From Ovis canadensis (Eukaryota > Chordata > Mammalia > Artiodactyla > Bovidae): a DNA stretch of 64,000 nucleotides. The stretch lies in the NCBI RefSeq assembly GCF_042477335.2, contig NC_091245.1, forward strand, positions 84,854,501-84,918,500, given 5' to 3'. The notes beneath the pieces are model-generated. The model was not told the origin of the DNA. It saw only the letters and a program-made list of their open reading frames with translations, and ran no database searches. This document shows positions 44,880-57,039 of the stretch, piece by piece. The number at the start of each line of letters is the position of its first letter. Position 1 is the first letter of the stretch. Made by a program: the position numbers and the translations under genes.

Positions 44880-45770
44880 CTCTATAAATCTGTTCTCTAT
44901 ACAGGAGCCTGAGTGGTTTTCTAAAACATAAATCTGAAGATTTCTAAAACGTTCCTTCCTTTGCAAAATGACTTTCAGTGGTTTCTCACAGCTCAGAAAT
45001 AAACTACAAATTATTCAACGTGACCCACAACTCTTGACTCCTGCTTAGCTCTCCAGCATTTTCTCTCAATATGATGTTCCTCCCATACCAGGCTTTAGTC
45101 CCGCATCAGATCAACTATGCCATTCTCTCCATCACTATCATGTCTTCTCAGATGATATTCCTTCTGTATAAACTATTATAATTCCCTTCTTGTTTGTGTG
45201 AGTACTTTACACCTTTTAATTACCAGTTTATCTGTCCCTATACTCCATAGTATAGATCTGAAATTCTTATAATGTGATACACTACATTTCTACAATCATA
45301 GCACTTATCATACTACATTTTCATTTTCTGTTAATTCTTCAGTGCTTGTAACCTACTAGACTGTAGTTATCATGAAGACAGGGATTATCTTTAATTCACA
45401 ATTGTAGTACTTTATATAGCTAACAGCACCTTGCTGCTGCTACTGCTGCTAAGTCGCTTCAGTCGTGTCTGATTCTGTGCGACCCCATAGATGGCAGCCC
45501 GCCAGGCTCCCCCATCCCTGGGATTCTCCAGGCAAGAACACTGGAGTGGGTTGCCATTTCCTTCTCCAATGCATGAGAGTGAAAAGTGAAAGTGAAGTCG
45601 CTCAGTCGTGTCCGACTTTTAGCGACCCCATGGACAGCAGCCTACCAGGCTCCTCCATCCATGGGATTTTCCAGGCAAGAGTACTGGAGTGGGGTGCCAT
45701 TGCCTTCTCCGAACAGCACCTTAGACACAGCAAATAATTTATAAGTATTTATTGAGTTAATGAAAGGGAC
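44880..45770 (+). mobile_element. L2 LINE relic split by Bov-A2
   Basis: Sense L2 3' end: TTTCTAAAACATAAATCTGAAG, CAGTGGTTTCTCACAGCTCAG, ATTCAACGTGACCCACAACTC, AATCATAGCACTTATCATAC, ACCTACTAGACTGTAGTTATC, then AACAGCACCTT and TTTATTGAGTTAATGAA. The Bov-A2 at 45433-45711 splits it. Strongly diverged but the block order is clear. Confidence 0.7.
45433..45711 (-). mobile_element. Bov-A2 SINE with perfect TSD
   Basis: Two Bov-A monomers on the minus strand with the AAGTGAAAAGTGAAAGTG linker, and GCTGCTGCTACTGCTGCTAA at one end. A perfect 11-bp TSD, AACAGCACCTT, is at 45422-45432 and 45712-45722. CpGs are partly retained, so it is younger than the L2 it splits. Confidence 0.96.
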
Positions 45771-45882
45771 TACATACTAACACAATTGAACACCACCATT
45801 TCTAGCAAAGAACCCTAACACATATGGTATTGTCATCATCATCTCAACATAACTGCAAATATTCATTATGTATATGTCTAAT

Positions 45883-46096
45883 GGGCTTCCCTGGAAGCTC
45901 AGCAGCCAAGAATCTACCTGCTAATGCAGGAGATGCAGGCTTGATTCCTGGGTTGGGAAGACCCCTTGGAGAAAGAAATGGCAACCCACTCCAGTATTCT
46001 TGCCAGGGAAGTCCCATGAACAGAGGAGACTGCTGGGCTATTACAGTCTATGGGGTTACAAAAGAGTTAGACACAACTTGATGACTAACAACAATT
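45883..46096 (+). mobile_element. Bov-tA SINE with short TSD
   Basis: Plus-strand SINE (GGGCTTCCCTGGAAGCTCAG start) ending in GATGACTAACAACAAT. The repeat TGTCTAAT at 45875-45882 and 46097-46104 is the likely TSD. CpGs are largely lost, so it is an older copy. Confidence 0.92.
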
Positions 46097-46104
46097 TGTC
46101 TAAT

Positions 46105-46235
46105 ATACCATGAACTCTTCGAAGTCAAGAACTATATTTTATAATCTCTGTATGCCCTGTAACTTCCAAGCTAACTTCAACATGGTAGGAACTAATCAAT
46201 TTTTTCTAAGTGAAGAAGTGAATAAAAATAAATGC
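46105..46235 (+). mobile_element. L2 3' terminus relic (probable)
   Basis: ACCATGAACTCTTCGAAGTCAAGAAC, TTATAATCTCTGTATGCCCTG, then AAGTGAAGAAGTGAATAAA fit the sense L2 3' end. A short fragment just beyond the SINE. Confidence 0.5.
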
Positions 46236-46358
46236 TTTATATAAACTACCTCATCTTGTTTCTCAAGCAACTCTGTGCTATATTTATAGATGAGACATTT
46301 GATACTATTGCAAATTATCAATAAAGACAATTTTCTAAAATTCTAGATAGACTTAATA

Positions 46359-46491
46359 TAGAATCCTCTGGGCAGGAATACTGGAGTAGGTAGCCTTTCC
46401 CTTCTCCAGGGGATCTTCCCAACCCAGAGATCAAACCCAGGTCTCCCACATTGCAGGTAGTTTCTTTACCAATTGAGCCACAAGGGAAGCC
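46359..46491 (-). mobile_element. 3'-truncated Bov-tA SINE
   Basis: Minus-strand SINE holding only the tRNA-like part and the beginning of the body (AGGCAGGAATACTGG side lost). A 7-bp repeat CTTAATA at 46352-46358 and 46492-46498 may be a TSD, which would mean that it inserted in this short form. Confidence 0.85.
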
Positions 46492-47779
46492 CTTAATAAA
46501 TTCAGAGTAGTTCATATCATAAACTTCCCTGAGATATTCACTCCAATCAATTCCTTTCCAAGTTATTCTGATAGACTTAAACAGAATCCCTCTAGGACAG
46601 AATATGGACCAACTTCCTAAGGACTACTTGGGGAACTAGTTAAACATACAGATTCCAGGGCCTTACCCAGAATTCTTAAATCAAAATCTTATGCCTAACA
46701 AAGTTTGAGATGTACTAAAATAAAAGAGTAGAAGAATTCTCACTCACACTGACCTGAAAGATTCATTTCCTATAATGTAACAAAAATTCAAACAGTAGTC
46801 CTTGACAGAATTATAATCACATCTGTTCTCAGGAATTCCTATTTTAGGATCTGGGCATATTTCAATTACCAGTTAAAGAACAAAAACAAAAAAACCTACA
46901 TTCCTTGAGCATTTCTTACATAAACATTGTTCTGTCTTTATTCTATAAGGCAATCACAGTTTTGACATTATTTAGTAATGCATTGCCCCCTTGCAGAAGA
47001 ATAATAGATCCTTTGATAGGACACAAACCTTGTCCTGAGAAGATGTATTTACTCTCTAAGTATCCATATTTAGAAAGATGTAGCTGATGAGTCAAGTGCT
47101 GCCCATATTAACAAGTCACCAAAAAATGAGAAAACTTAGCTTATTCAGAGTTCTCTTATTACAGACCTTTGGATTTTTAAGTCCATCATTTAAAATGTTT
47201 TTAGCACTACTGAATAATCAAATTATCATGTTGTTATTAGGGTATATATTTATAACTAAATATAACAATCAAACAAGGTGAGAAGGTCATTTACCAATAA
47301 TAAAAGTTTTACTATCAGAGAATATACCATTTTGTTCTCTGTTTATTTGAATAGGTTATTAGGGAAATATCTCTTGGTGGCTGGAAATTCATAGATTTAC
47401 AAAGGTTTGCATGACTATTTTATGAACTGTGATCCCAAGAATACCATTTTATCATTGTCTCCTCATCCACTGTATTAATAAAGGTTCTTGTAATTGTAAA
47501 CTCTGAAAAGCAACTCTGACTTACTTCAACAAGAAGAGAATTTGTTGAAAGAATATTAAGATATCTCACAGATTTCAAAGAAGAGTCTTTAAAAAGAGTG
47601 AATCTCTTAAAGTAAGGGACAGAAACAAGTCGTGAAATTTCAGTAGCAGCTCATGTTGTCATCAGTGTATCTCAAAAACCAACTGAGTCTTATGGTCCTT
47701 AAGTTCAAAATTTTTAAAACTAGAGAAGCAGAGACTTATTGACCCATTCCTCTTCTAGCATGTTTGCCCTGAAATTAAA
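46492..47779. other. Unassigned stretch with MER5-like fragment
   Basis: 46610-46720 resembles a MER5-type hAT fragment (GGGGAACTAGTTAAACATACAG, then CTAACAAAGTTTGAGATG). 47440-47730 resembles an old unnamed MER repeat. The rest is AT-rich and unassigned. No gene. Confidence 0.4.
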
Positions 47780-48700
47780 AACTTCTGTTCAATGAGAATA
47801 CTTATATGCAAAGTAAATACAGAGATGATAGAATTGGAAAATATATTGGTAACACCCCAACCTGACATGGTATTTATAATCAGAATACAACAGAAATTCC
47901 TGCAAATTAGTTAGAAAATAGAACAGTAACCCCAACAGAAAAATGGATACAAGTACTAAAGAAGAGAAAATCCAAATATCCATGAAGTACGTGAAAAGAT
48001 GCTATAATGTTCTAGTAATCAAAGACATGTAAATTAAAGCCACAGTAGAAGTCAATCTAAACCTATTAGTCCAGCAAAAATAAGAAAGGTGGTAATGCCA
48101 AGTGCTGGCAGTAATGTAGGGCCGTTGGAACTTTCAGGTACTATTACTGGGAGTGTGAACTAGAGCAGCTATTCTTGAGAACAATCTGGCTCTACTCAGT
48201 CAAAATAGTATGAGTACAACTTCTCACTTCCAACTCTATTTTGGATATATATCTCAAAGAAGTTTGTTCAGAAGTCCCAAAGGGGCATGTAAAGGATATT
48301 CCCTGCAGTGTTATTTGTGTAAGCAAACTCCTGTGTTCATTACTGAAAGTGATAGGCAAAAATTTTTGAAGGCACAACACAGGGTTCAATGCACAGTTAA
48401 AAGCAACAACTTAGATGTAATCATAAAAATAAAAATATAGATGGATTAAAGGCATTACTCAAAGTGAAAAATACTGAACAAAATATGTTACACAATGCTA
48501 CTTTATGGTAATTTAATTTACATACTGAGAAACAACAATACACATTTTGCAAGAGCACATGCAAGCAAAAAGTTTCATGTTGTGCACAGTTGAAATTTTG
48601 CCTACAGTGGGGAAAGGGAGGAAGATGGGAGCTGGGAATGAAGTTACAGCGGAATCATTAAATAAAAGAAACAATGGAGGGGACTAATATGGATCAAAAA
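47780..48700 (+). mobile_element. Ancient L1 relic
   Basis: Sense L1 in worn form: ACAGTAACCCCAACAGAAAAATGG, GTGAAAAGATGCTATAATG, CATGTAAATTAAAGCCACAG, AAGTGCTGGCAGTAATGTAGG, GGCAAAAATTTTTGAAGG, then A-rich text near 48660. This is the ORF2 C-terminal region with many stops, more diverged than the L1s at 31525 and 60661. Confidence 0.65.
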
Positions 48701-48716
48701 CGATGATGTACCTGAG

Positions 48717-49066
48717 GTTCAGTTCAGTTCGGTTCAGTTCAGTTCAGTCGCTCAGTCATATCCGATTCCTTGCAACTCCATGAATCGCAGCACACCAGGC
48801 CTCCCTGTGCATCACCAACTCCCGGAGTTTACTCAAACTCATGTCCATCGAGTCGGTGATGCTATCCAGCCATCTCATCCTCTGCTGTCCCCTTCTCCTC
48901 CTGCCCCCAATCCCTCCCAGCATCAGAGTCTTTTCCAGTGAGTCAACTCTTCACATGAGGTGGCCAAAGTATTGGAGTTTCAGCTTTAGCATTAGTCCTT
49001 CCAATGAACAGCCAGGACTGATCTCCTTTAGGATGGACTGGTTGGATCTCCTTGCAGTCCAAGGGT
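48717..49066 (-). mobile_element. BovB LINE 3' fragment
   Basis: Minus-strand BovB. Its 3' end is a (GTTCA)n run on plus (48717-48747, six units) and it extends only about 350 bp to GCAGTCCAAGGG. CpGs at the 3' end are partly kept. The 75-codon frame on plus is an antisense shadow. Confidence 0.95.
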
Positions 49067-50639
49067 AAGTGCAGTTAATTCCTTACCACATGGTTATATA
49101 TTTTATTAATGCAAGTATAAGAAAAAATAAAAATAGAAGTCCATGTAAATACATTATTTTTATTATCTGAATAAGAACGTAGGGTGAGAAACACAGAAGT
49201 TGACTATGACCATAGGTTAGTTTGAAAATTTTGTGATCCATTATTCCTTCTACTATTCCCATGCATTTTATAATATTCTTTTATTAACATAATTTTCTAA
49301 ACCCCACAGAACCTAATTTAAAATTTATAACTATGTACAATTCTCTTTCTTTCCTTTCTTATCTATAATCTTATCTTTGCTTTCATTCTCACTGATATTT
49401 ATATTCATACCATGACCTAGTCAAATTTCAGCCTCAGCCTGTGGTCCCTCCATCTGTCAACCAACAGTCTCCTCCACCCTGCATCATTCATGCACAAACT
49501 TGACAATATTTTAAACCTCATTGTCACATATTTTTTTTCTTTATAGGCCTCTAATAATTTTGTTGTAATGTACACTTCAATCTTTTTTCATTCATTAAAC
49601 CTACTACTCTTCATTGCCACTGAGACTCTAATAACTCAAGCATATTATTAAGAAACTTGATTATAACTGACCACTTGATATATATATAGTCACCTAATTC
49701 GTTAACATCTAAAATCTTACCACTTCGCTCTTAGCAGATGGCCTCATTTCAGGCTTTACTAAGGATTTTGAGCTCCCTAACTACCCTGCATCTCAATTCT
49801 CCAAACGTTGACCATTATGTGTACCTACTCATCCTTTTTCACCTTCACAGGATCAGAAATCTGTCCTTTTACCTAACTCCTCCACCACAGTTATAAATCC
49901 CAACCCTTTCAATTCCTGAAAAATTTTACTTCCATATTTGTCTCATTCTTCTTAGTAGCTTCAGGTTCTCCCTGTTCACTAGGTCCTGTTTCTTTCTTCA
50001 GGCTTACCTAAGTCTTCTCTCATCTTACAGCTTTGCACTGAAATCATCCCTTCCATCCTAAATCTTTCTCTCTCTCTGATCCTATGGAGGCATTTAGACA
50101 CATACAGTCTTACATCATGGCCTTTTTTTTTTTTTTTTGAGAAATTGTTTCACTCTACATATTACTCTCCTCACATATACACACATATATACAGTGATAT
50201 ACAATTGATTCCTTAGGGTATAAACTCTTTGCGACAATGCTAAGAATGATTCTGTTTACTCTGGACTTATCCTTTCAGTATCAAAGGCCTGGAAATATTA
50301 ATTTGTCAAACTCTTGCCTGGGTACTTTCAACTGCTTCCTAACTGAATTCTCTGTCTCACCACTCTATCCTTCTTTATTTCTACAAAACAAATATCTGTA
50401 TTTCTCTATTGCTATAAATAAACTTCATCTCTTTAGCATGACATGTAATCCTTTAGCACAGAAAATAATCTCTCACAAAAATATATCCCCAACTCTTCTT
50501 CCCAGCTTCATCTTTTACCAGAACCTTTCTTTCTAATGTATTCCATGTCCTAGTTTTATCAAGCTATTTGTTTTTTCTAAAAGCAACTTGTTACCTTTTG
50601 TTTTATTTTCATGCTTTCTACATTCTGGTGAATCTACCT
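49067..50639. other. Unassigned pyrimidine-rich stretch
   Basis: About 1.6 kb, rich in CT on the plus strand, with a T16 run at 50123-50138. It may include diverged L2 upstream of 50640 (CACTAGGTCCTGTTTCTTTC-like blocks). No gene. The 99-codon frame at 50237-50536 is low complexity. Confidence 0.45.
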
Positions 50640-50935
50640 GAAAGTCCATTCTCATCTCTACCTAGTAAATGCCTATTCAGCCTCTAAGACCCCTCTCAAC
50701 TATTATCTTGCCTTGGGATTTTCATAAGCTTTAAGATAAATACTCACATTATTCAGTCTGTTTCCCTGGCCCTCTGTTAGCACCCTATATTTCTGCTATC
50801 ATAATACTCATCACACTTTATAATAATTACTGGAAAATACTTGCTTTACCTACCAAAACGGAAGTGCAGACAATCTGTCTTACTAATCATTGTATCATCA
50901 GCACTTCAGTCACTGCCTATTATATCACCTGTAGT
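50640..50935 (+). mobile_element. L2 LINE relic
   Basis: TTCAGCCTCTAAGACCCCTC, CTGGCCCTCTGTTAGCACCC, TATCATAATACTCATCACAC, TAATAATTACTGG follow the sense L2 3' end. It is cut off near the SINE at 50944. Confidence 0.6.
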
Positions 50936-50943
50936 CTATGACG

Positions 50944-51152
50944 AGGCTTCCCAGGTAGCCCAGTGGTAAAGAATGTGCTTGCCAATGCAGGAAACCCAGG
51001 TTCAATCCCTGAGTTTGGAAGATCCCCTGGAGGAGGAAATGGCAACCACTGCAGTATTCTTGTCTAGAAAATCCAGACAGAGGAGCCCTGCAGGCTATAG
51101 TCCATGGGGTCACAAAGGAGTCAGACATGACTCAGTGCCTGAACAACAACAA
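50944..51152 (+). mobile_element. Bov-tA SINE
   Basis: Plus-strand SINE (GGCTTCCCAGGTAGCCCAG start, B box GGTTCAATCCCTGAG) ending in CCTGAACAACAACAAAGG. Full length with a short internal deletion around AAAATCC. Confidence 0.92.
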
Positions 51153-52393
51153 AGGTGTATAAAGGCTTGGCTGATTAGAGGAATAAACAAATTAGTAGCA
51201 TTCATCTATATATGTCTTCCACTTCATCGACTACCTATAGAATTTGTTCCAGACCAATAGCTAGTGCTCAATAAAAGGTTGCTGAGTAGACAAATAGAGG
51301 GGTGAAAAAAATGAATGAAATTTTCCACTTTCCTTTGCCTAGGTTTTATCAAACCACCATCACTCTTCCATTTAAATTTGTCACTAATCATTAAAATTGG
51401 TAAGAGACTGACCTCTTTATGGGCTTTATGGGCTCCTGACACATTTACAAACTGGTTAGTATTAATTATAATACATAAATCTATTTTTAAGATAGTTTAC
51501 TTTTTACGGTTACTATATCAGGGCATAGGAATAAATTAAGTATAATCTTTCACTCATGAACATTATCATCACTGGTCATCAACACCTTTTAAATTTTGTT
51601 TATTTGCTTATTTACTGAATGTAATTCTATATATCCATCAAGTCACCTAAGAATAGAAGATAAATAGCTGCTCGTATCTATCTTTGTATTATTTCTTATT
51701 CCACACCCCAATCCCCACGATGCCAGAGTAACCTCTATCCTGAATTTTATTTTTATCATTCCTGTGTTGGCTTTCATCCCCTTTATCACATATAGATGCA
51801 TACTTACATTTGAACTATATATATAAAATGTATGTCATATTGTATATATTCCTCTGGGAATTTCTTTATGCCCTGAAGACTATGCTATGAAAAATCAGCC
51901 AATTTCTTTTTCTCTTATGGCTATAATTTCTTCTGGAATGGTTAAAATCTATTATACTGTAATTGTATTATCAGTTATAGGATAGCAATGTCTCCTCTCT
52001 GGTAAGTCTGAGTCCTCGTAGATATGTAATTTCTAAACACTTACTCAGTGATATAATTAGTATATTTTTAGATTGAGACTTAAGAAATGATCTAAGCTCT
52101 GAGCATATTGTCCATTGATTTATCTTTTTTTAATAAGGCATGAAATTTCAAGCATATGAGTCTGCAGCTAACTACCCAAATACATCTGGGATTACTCTAC
52201 GGCTCACTAACAAGAACATATTCTCTTCCTGTCTAATTTGTTCATTCAAGAAGTATTTATTTAACCTACATACTGTGCTCCTGGCACTGATTATAATGCC
52301 AAGAACTCCTTTGGTTTGGTCGTTCTTCTGACTTATATTCTAAAAACCAACCACAGAAAGCATAAAACTTTCTTATTAAGAACCCATATGCAG
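51153..52393. other. Unassigned AT-rich stretch
   Basis: About 1.2 kb with no gene. A short L2/MIR-like phrase (TTCATTCAAGAAGTATTTATTTAAC) occurs at 52241-52266. Confidence 0.45.
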
Positions 52394-52470
52394 ATGAACT
52401 CCCCAGGTAACTAGGTGCCCAATATGCTACTGGAGATCAGTGGAGAAATAATTCCAGAAAGAATGAAGGG

Positions 52471-53280
52471 ATGGAGCCAAAGCAAAAACAGTGCCCAGTT
52501 GTGAATGGCACTGATGATGGAAGCAGGGTTCGATGCTGTAAGGATCAATATTGCATAGGAACCTGGAATGTTAGGTCCATGAATCAAGGCAAATTGGAAG
52601 TGGTCAAACAGGAGATGGCAAGAGTGAATGTCGACATTCTAGGAATCAGTGAACTAAGGTGGACTGGAATGGGTGAATTTAACTCAGATGCCCATTATAT
52701 CTACTACTGTGGGCAGGAATCCCTTAAAAGAAATGGAGTAGCCATCATGGTCAACAAAAGAGTCTAAAATGCAGTCCTTGGATGAAATCTCAAAAACAAC
52801 AGAATTATCTCTGTTCGTGTCTAAAGCAAACCATTCAAAATCACTGTTATTCAAGTCTATGCCCCAACCAGTAACGCTGAAGAAGCTGAAGTTGAACAGT
52901 TCTATGAAGACCTACAAGACCTACTAGAATTAACACCAAAAAAAAGATGTCCTTTTCATTATAGGGGACTGGAATGCAAAAGTAGGAAGTCAAGAAACTC
53001 TTGGAGTAACAGGCAAATTTGCCTGGAGTACAGAATGAAGCAGGGCAAAGGCTAACAGAGTTCAGCCAAGAGAACACACAGGTCATAGCGAACACCCTCT
53101 TCCAAAAACACAAGAGAAGACTCTACACATGGACATCACCAGATGGTTGACACCGAAATCAGACTGATTATATTCTTTGCAGTCAAAAATGGAGAAGCTC
53201 TATACAGTCAACAAAAACAAGACCAGGAGCTGACTGTGGCTCAGATCATGAACTCCTTATTGTCAAATACAGACTGAAAT
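52471..53280 (+). pseudogene. BovB endonuclease relic
   Basis: Starts at MEPKQKQ, and the first 98 codons are clean: GTWNVRSM (catalytic Asn), ISELRWTG (Glu), YIYYCGQESL. TAA follows VNKRV (Arg codon lost). A TGA replaces the codon after AVLG, as in the copy at 33577. An extra A in the run near 52936 shifts the frame before the GDWNAK block, so that Asp-containing motif is present but out of frame. Further small losses follow near 53015-53025, and a TGA just after the DG codons. IDYILCSQK and the CGSDHELL motif are present at 53161-53260. Confidence 0.87.
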
Positions 53281-55358
53281 TGAAGAAAGTGGAGAAAACC
53301 ACTAGACCATTCAGGTATGACCTAAATCAAATCCCTTATGACTATACAGTGGAAGTGAGAAATAGATTTAAGGGCATAGATGTGATAGACAGAGTGATGA
53401 ACTATGGATGGAGGTTCGTGACATTGTACAGGAGACAGGGATCAAGACCATCCCCAAGAAAAAGAAATGCAAAAAAGCAAAATGCCTGTCTGAGGAGGCC
53501 TTACAAATAGCTGTGAAAAGAAGGGAAGCAAAAAGCAAACGAGAAAAGGAAAGATATAAGCATCTGAATGCAGAGTTCCAAAGAATAGCAAGGAGAGATA
53601 AGAAACCCTTCCTCAGGGATCAATGCAAAGAAATAGTGGAAAACAACAGAATGGGAAAGACTAGAGATCTCTTCAAGAAAATTAGAGATACCAAGGGAAC
53701 ATTTCATGCAAAGATGGGCTCGATAAAGGATAGAAACAGTATGGACTTAACAGAAGCAGAAGATACTAAGAAGAGGTGGCAAGAATACACAAGAACTGTA
53801 CAAAAAAGATCTTCACGACCTAGATAACCATGATGGTGTGATCACTCACCTAGAGCCAGACATCCAGGAATGTGAAGTCAAGTGGGCCTTAGAAAGCATT
53901 GGTATAAACAAAGCTAGTGGAGGTGATGGAATTCCAGGTGAGCTATTTCAACCCCTGAAAGATGATGCTGTGAAAGTGCTGCCCTCAATATGGTAGCAAA
54001 TTCGGAAAACTCAGCAGTGGCCACAGGACTGGAAAAGGTCACTTTTCATTCCAATCCCAAAGAAAGCCAATGCCAAAGAATGCTCAAACTACCACACAAT
54101 TGCACTCATCTCACAGGCTAGTAATGTTTAAAATTCTCCAAGCCAGGCTTCAGCAATACATAAACTGTGAACTTCCAGATGTTCAAGCTGGTTTTAGAAA
54201 AGGCAGAGGAACCAGAGATCAAATTGCCAACATCTGCTGGATTATCAAAAAAGCAAGAGATTTCCAGAAAAACATCTCTTTCTGCTTTATTGACTATGTC
54301 AAAGCCTTTGACTGTGTGGATCACAAGAAACTGTGGAAAATTCTCAAAGAGATGTGAATACCAGACCACTTGTCCTGCCTCTTGAAAAACCTATATGCAA
54401 GTCAGGAAGCAACAGTTAGAACTGGACATGGAACAACAGACTGGTTCCAAATAGGAAAAGGAGTAGGTCAAGGCTGTATATTGTCATCCTGCTTATTTAA
54501 CTTATATGCAGAGTACATCATGAGAAATGCTGGGCTGGAGGAAGCACAAGCTGGAATCAAGATTGCCTGGAGAAATATTAATAACCTCAGATATGCAGAT
54601 AACACCACCCTATGGCAGAAAGTGAAGAGGAACTAAAGAGCCTCTTGATGAAAGTGAAAGAGGAGAGTGAAAACGTTGGTCTAAAGCACAACATTCAGAA
54701 AACTAAGATCATGGCATCTGGTCCCATCACTTCATGGGAAATAGATGGGGAAACAGTGGAAACAGTGTCAGACTTTATTTGGGGGATCTCCAAAATCACT
54801 GCAGATGGTGATTGCAGCTATGAAATTAAAAGACGCTTACTCCTTGGAAGGAAAGTCATGACCAACCTAGATAGCATATTCAAAAGCAGAGACATTACTT
54901 TGCCAACAAAGATCCATCTAGTCAAGGCTATGGTTTTTCCAGTGGCCATGTGTGGATGTGAGAGTTGGGTTATAAAGAAAGCTGAGCACCAAAGAACTGA
55001 TGCTTTTGAACTGTGGGGTTGGAGAAGACTCTTGAGAGTCCCTTGGACTGCAAGGAGATCCAACCAGTCCACCCTAAAGGAGATCAGTCCTGGGTGTTCA
55101 TTGAAAGGACTGAAGCTGAAGCTGAAACTCCAATATTTTGGCTACCTAATGCTAACAGCTGACTCATTTGAAAAGACCCTGATGCTGGGAAAGATTGAGG
55201 GCAGGAGAAGGGGATGACAGAGGATGAGATGGTTGGATGGCATCACTGACTCGATGGACATGGGTTTGGGTGGACACTGGGAGTTGTTGATGGACAGGGA
55301 AGCCTCACGTGCTGTAGTTCATGGGGTCGCAAAGAGTCGGACACGATTGAGCGACTGA
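53280..55358 (+). pseudogene. BovB reverse transcriptase relic (YADN)
   Basis: Fragmented RT. The linker is open at 53280-53400, then a 4-nt loss, then open at 53408-53827. Another small loss near 53791 and a TAG at about 53995 precede the motif A frame (54070-54357, FIDYVKAFDCVDH, ended by TGA). The palm is open at 54370-54636, with QGCILSSCLF and RYADNTT at residues 74-80: codon AAC at 54601-54603 replaces GAC, so the second catalytic Asp of YADD is Asn. A 1-nt loss right after it (ACCCTATGG) shifts the frame. The C-terminal part is open at 54612-55217. Not functional. Confidence 0.88.
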
Positions 55359-55514
55359 ACTGGACTGATGCAGTGGCTGGTATATATCTTATTAGCCAGT
55401 AAGAAATGATTTTAGCATGAGACAAAAGCAGGGGAAACAGCAGCAAATCTTGATGGAGTGCAGTGAGATTGACTCCAAAGAGGTACAAGGCAGTCGAGTG
55501 TAACAGACTTTGGT

Positions 55515-55700
55515 AGCTGGCTCTGCCAGTTTCTGTCTGAGTATTTCTGAGCAAGTTATTTAAACTCTGTATCTCCCCCTTTGTTCATCTGTATAATGAG
55601 ACTAACAATAGCACTGATTTCACAGGGTCACTATGCAGATAAAATGATTTAATATTTAAGCAGTTCTCAGAAAAATGTCTGTCACATAATATAAACCATA
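55515..55700 (+). mobile_element. MIR SINE relic
   Basis: GGCTCTGCCAGTTTCTGTCTG, GAGCAAGTTATTTAAACTCTG, CTGTATAATGAGACTAACAATAG and CACAGGGTCACTATGCAG in sense MIR order, almost full length. Confidence 0.75.
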
Positions 55701-55969
55701 TAAGTATTAAACTGGTAAATAAAAGATTTTATTGATATTTCATATTTGCTACTTCCAACTTTAGCTGCACTTTGATTCTCCGTTAAAAAAAAGTAACAAT
55801 AACAGTCTGTTGGCATTCTGTGAGAATCTTTTCTGTTGGAAACCATGATATTTTATACAACATGGCCAAGTTTGGTATAAGACCCTGTTCTTGATAATTA
55901 TAGATTAGAATGTCATTTCAGATATATGCAGATTTCAGGTGAAGATATTATGTTGTCCTATTTCATTAA

Positions 55970-56300
55970 TGCAATTAAGCAATGAATATTTATTGAGCTC
56001 TTTATGCAAAGAACAATGCTAGGGCTTAAGCAAATGTAAAGCTACGTCAGACATTAGACTTGACTTAGAGCGGCTTACAATCTACTAACAGAGGTGACTT
56101 ATAGATGTCACAAGAAAACTGAAGGTGAATTGTTCCAAGAGTTCAAAAAAGGGAAATATTTTACACAGATAGAAGTCCCAAGAATTTCTAAGGGGATAAA
56201 ATTTAGGTAGGCCTTGAAGGATAAGCAGAATATACAAAGCAGAAGACTATTCCAGTGTGGTAGAACAGGATTGTGTAGCTGAGTGGCAAGTTAGCCACGT
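55970..56300 (-). mobile_element. L2 LINE relic
   Basis: Antisense L2: GCAATGAATATTTATTGAGC, AATGCTAGGGCTTAAGC, CGGCTTACAATCTACTAAC, TAGGCCTTGAAGGATAAG, AAGACTATTCCAGTGTGG. Confidence 0.6.
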
Positions 56301-56365
56301 GAGCCTCTAGTATAGGCAGTAAGAATAGATAAGGCTAAAAGATAAACTAAGACTAGAATAGCCCA

Positions 56366-56535
56366 TCATTATTAAGTACTCATTATGTTCTGAATATATA
56401 GTTGCATTTGATCTTCTCAATAACCCTGTAAATATATACTAATATCCTATTTTATAGATGAAGACACAGAAGATGATGGAGGCTAAGACCCCTACCTTCT
56501 CACACTAGCAAGTAGGAGATCTGGGTATTTTATCA
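56366..56535 (-). mobile_element. MIR SINE relic
   Basis: TTAAGTACTCATTATGTTCTG, CTCAATAACCCTGTAAATATATAC, TTTTATAGATGAAGACACAG, ACTAGCAAGTAGGAGATCTGG: antisense MIR. Confidence 0.7.
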
Positions 56536-56834
56536 AGTGAATCAGAGACTAAAGTCTGAGCTGAGACCAATAAACATATCATCTGGAATTAAGTTTTAGT
56601 TAAGGTTTTCCATTTTTCATTTCAACTATTCACTTGTGTTACAATGAAAGCTCAAGGCATGAAAGATTTGGGTTCTAAAGAACCAAACCTTACAATCCCT
56701 GATATACAAAGAGATGCTATGTGGGAAAAGGCACAAGGTCCATGCAAAAGACATGTGTATCTGAAATGACTTAATTGCCATGAACTCCTTGCAGACTTGT
56801 ATGCTGTCATGCAGAACACTGTTATAAAGAGAAT
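56536..56834. other. Unassigned stretch
   Basis: Nothing recognised. Confidence 0.5.
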
Positions 56835-57039
56835 ATGCTTGTCACTCAGTCATGTCTGACTCTTTGCGGCCCCATGGACTGGAGCCCACCATGCTCCTCT
56901 GTCCATGGAATTTTCCAGGAAAGAATACTGGAGCGGGTTGCCATTTCCTTCTCCAGGGAATCTTCCCAAACCAGGGATTGAACTTGTGTATCCTGCATTG
57001 GCAGGTGGGTTCTTTACCAGCTGAACCACCAGGGTAGCC
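56835..57039 (-). mobile_element. Bov-tA SINE
   Basis: Full-length minus-strand SINE: tail on plus CACTCAGTCATGTCTGACTC, 5' end GAACCACCAGGGTAGCC near 57039. B-box region partly worn (AGGGATTGAACTTGTG on plus). Confidence 0.92.

Larger units (their letters stand above)
52394..55367 (+). mobile_element. Near-full-length BovB LINE lacking most of its 5'UTR
   Basis: Plus-strand BovB from late 5'UTR (CTCCCCAGGTAACTAGGTGC) through endonuclease and reverse transcriptase to GAGCGACTGAACTGGACTG. The 3' end keeps several CpGs. A 6-bp ATGCAG occurs on both sides (52388-52393, 55368-55373), too short to be firm. No nested SINE, but numerous small indels. Confidence 0.95.
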
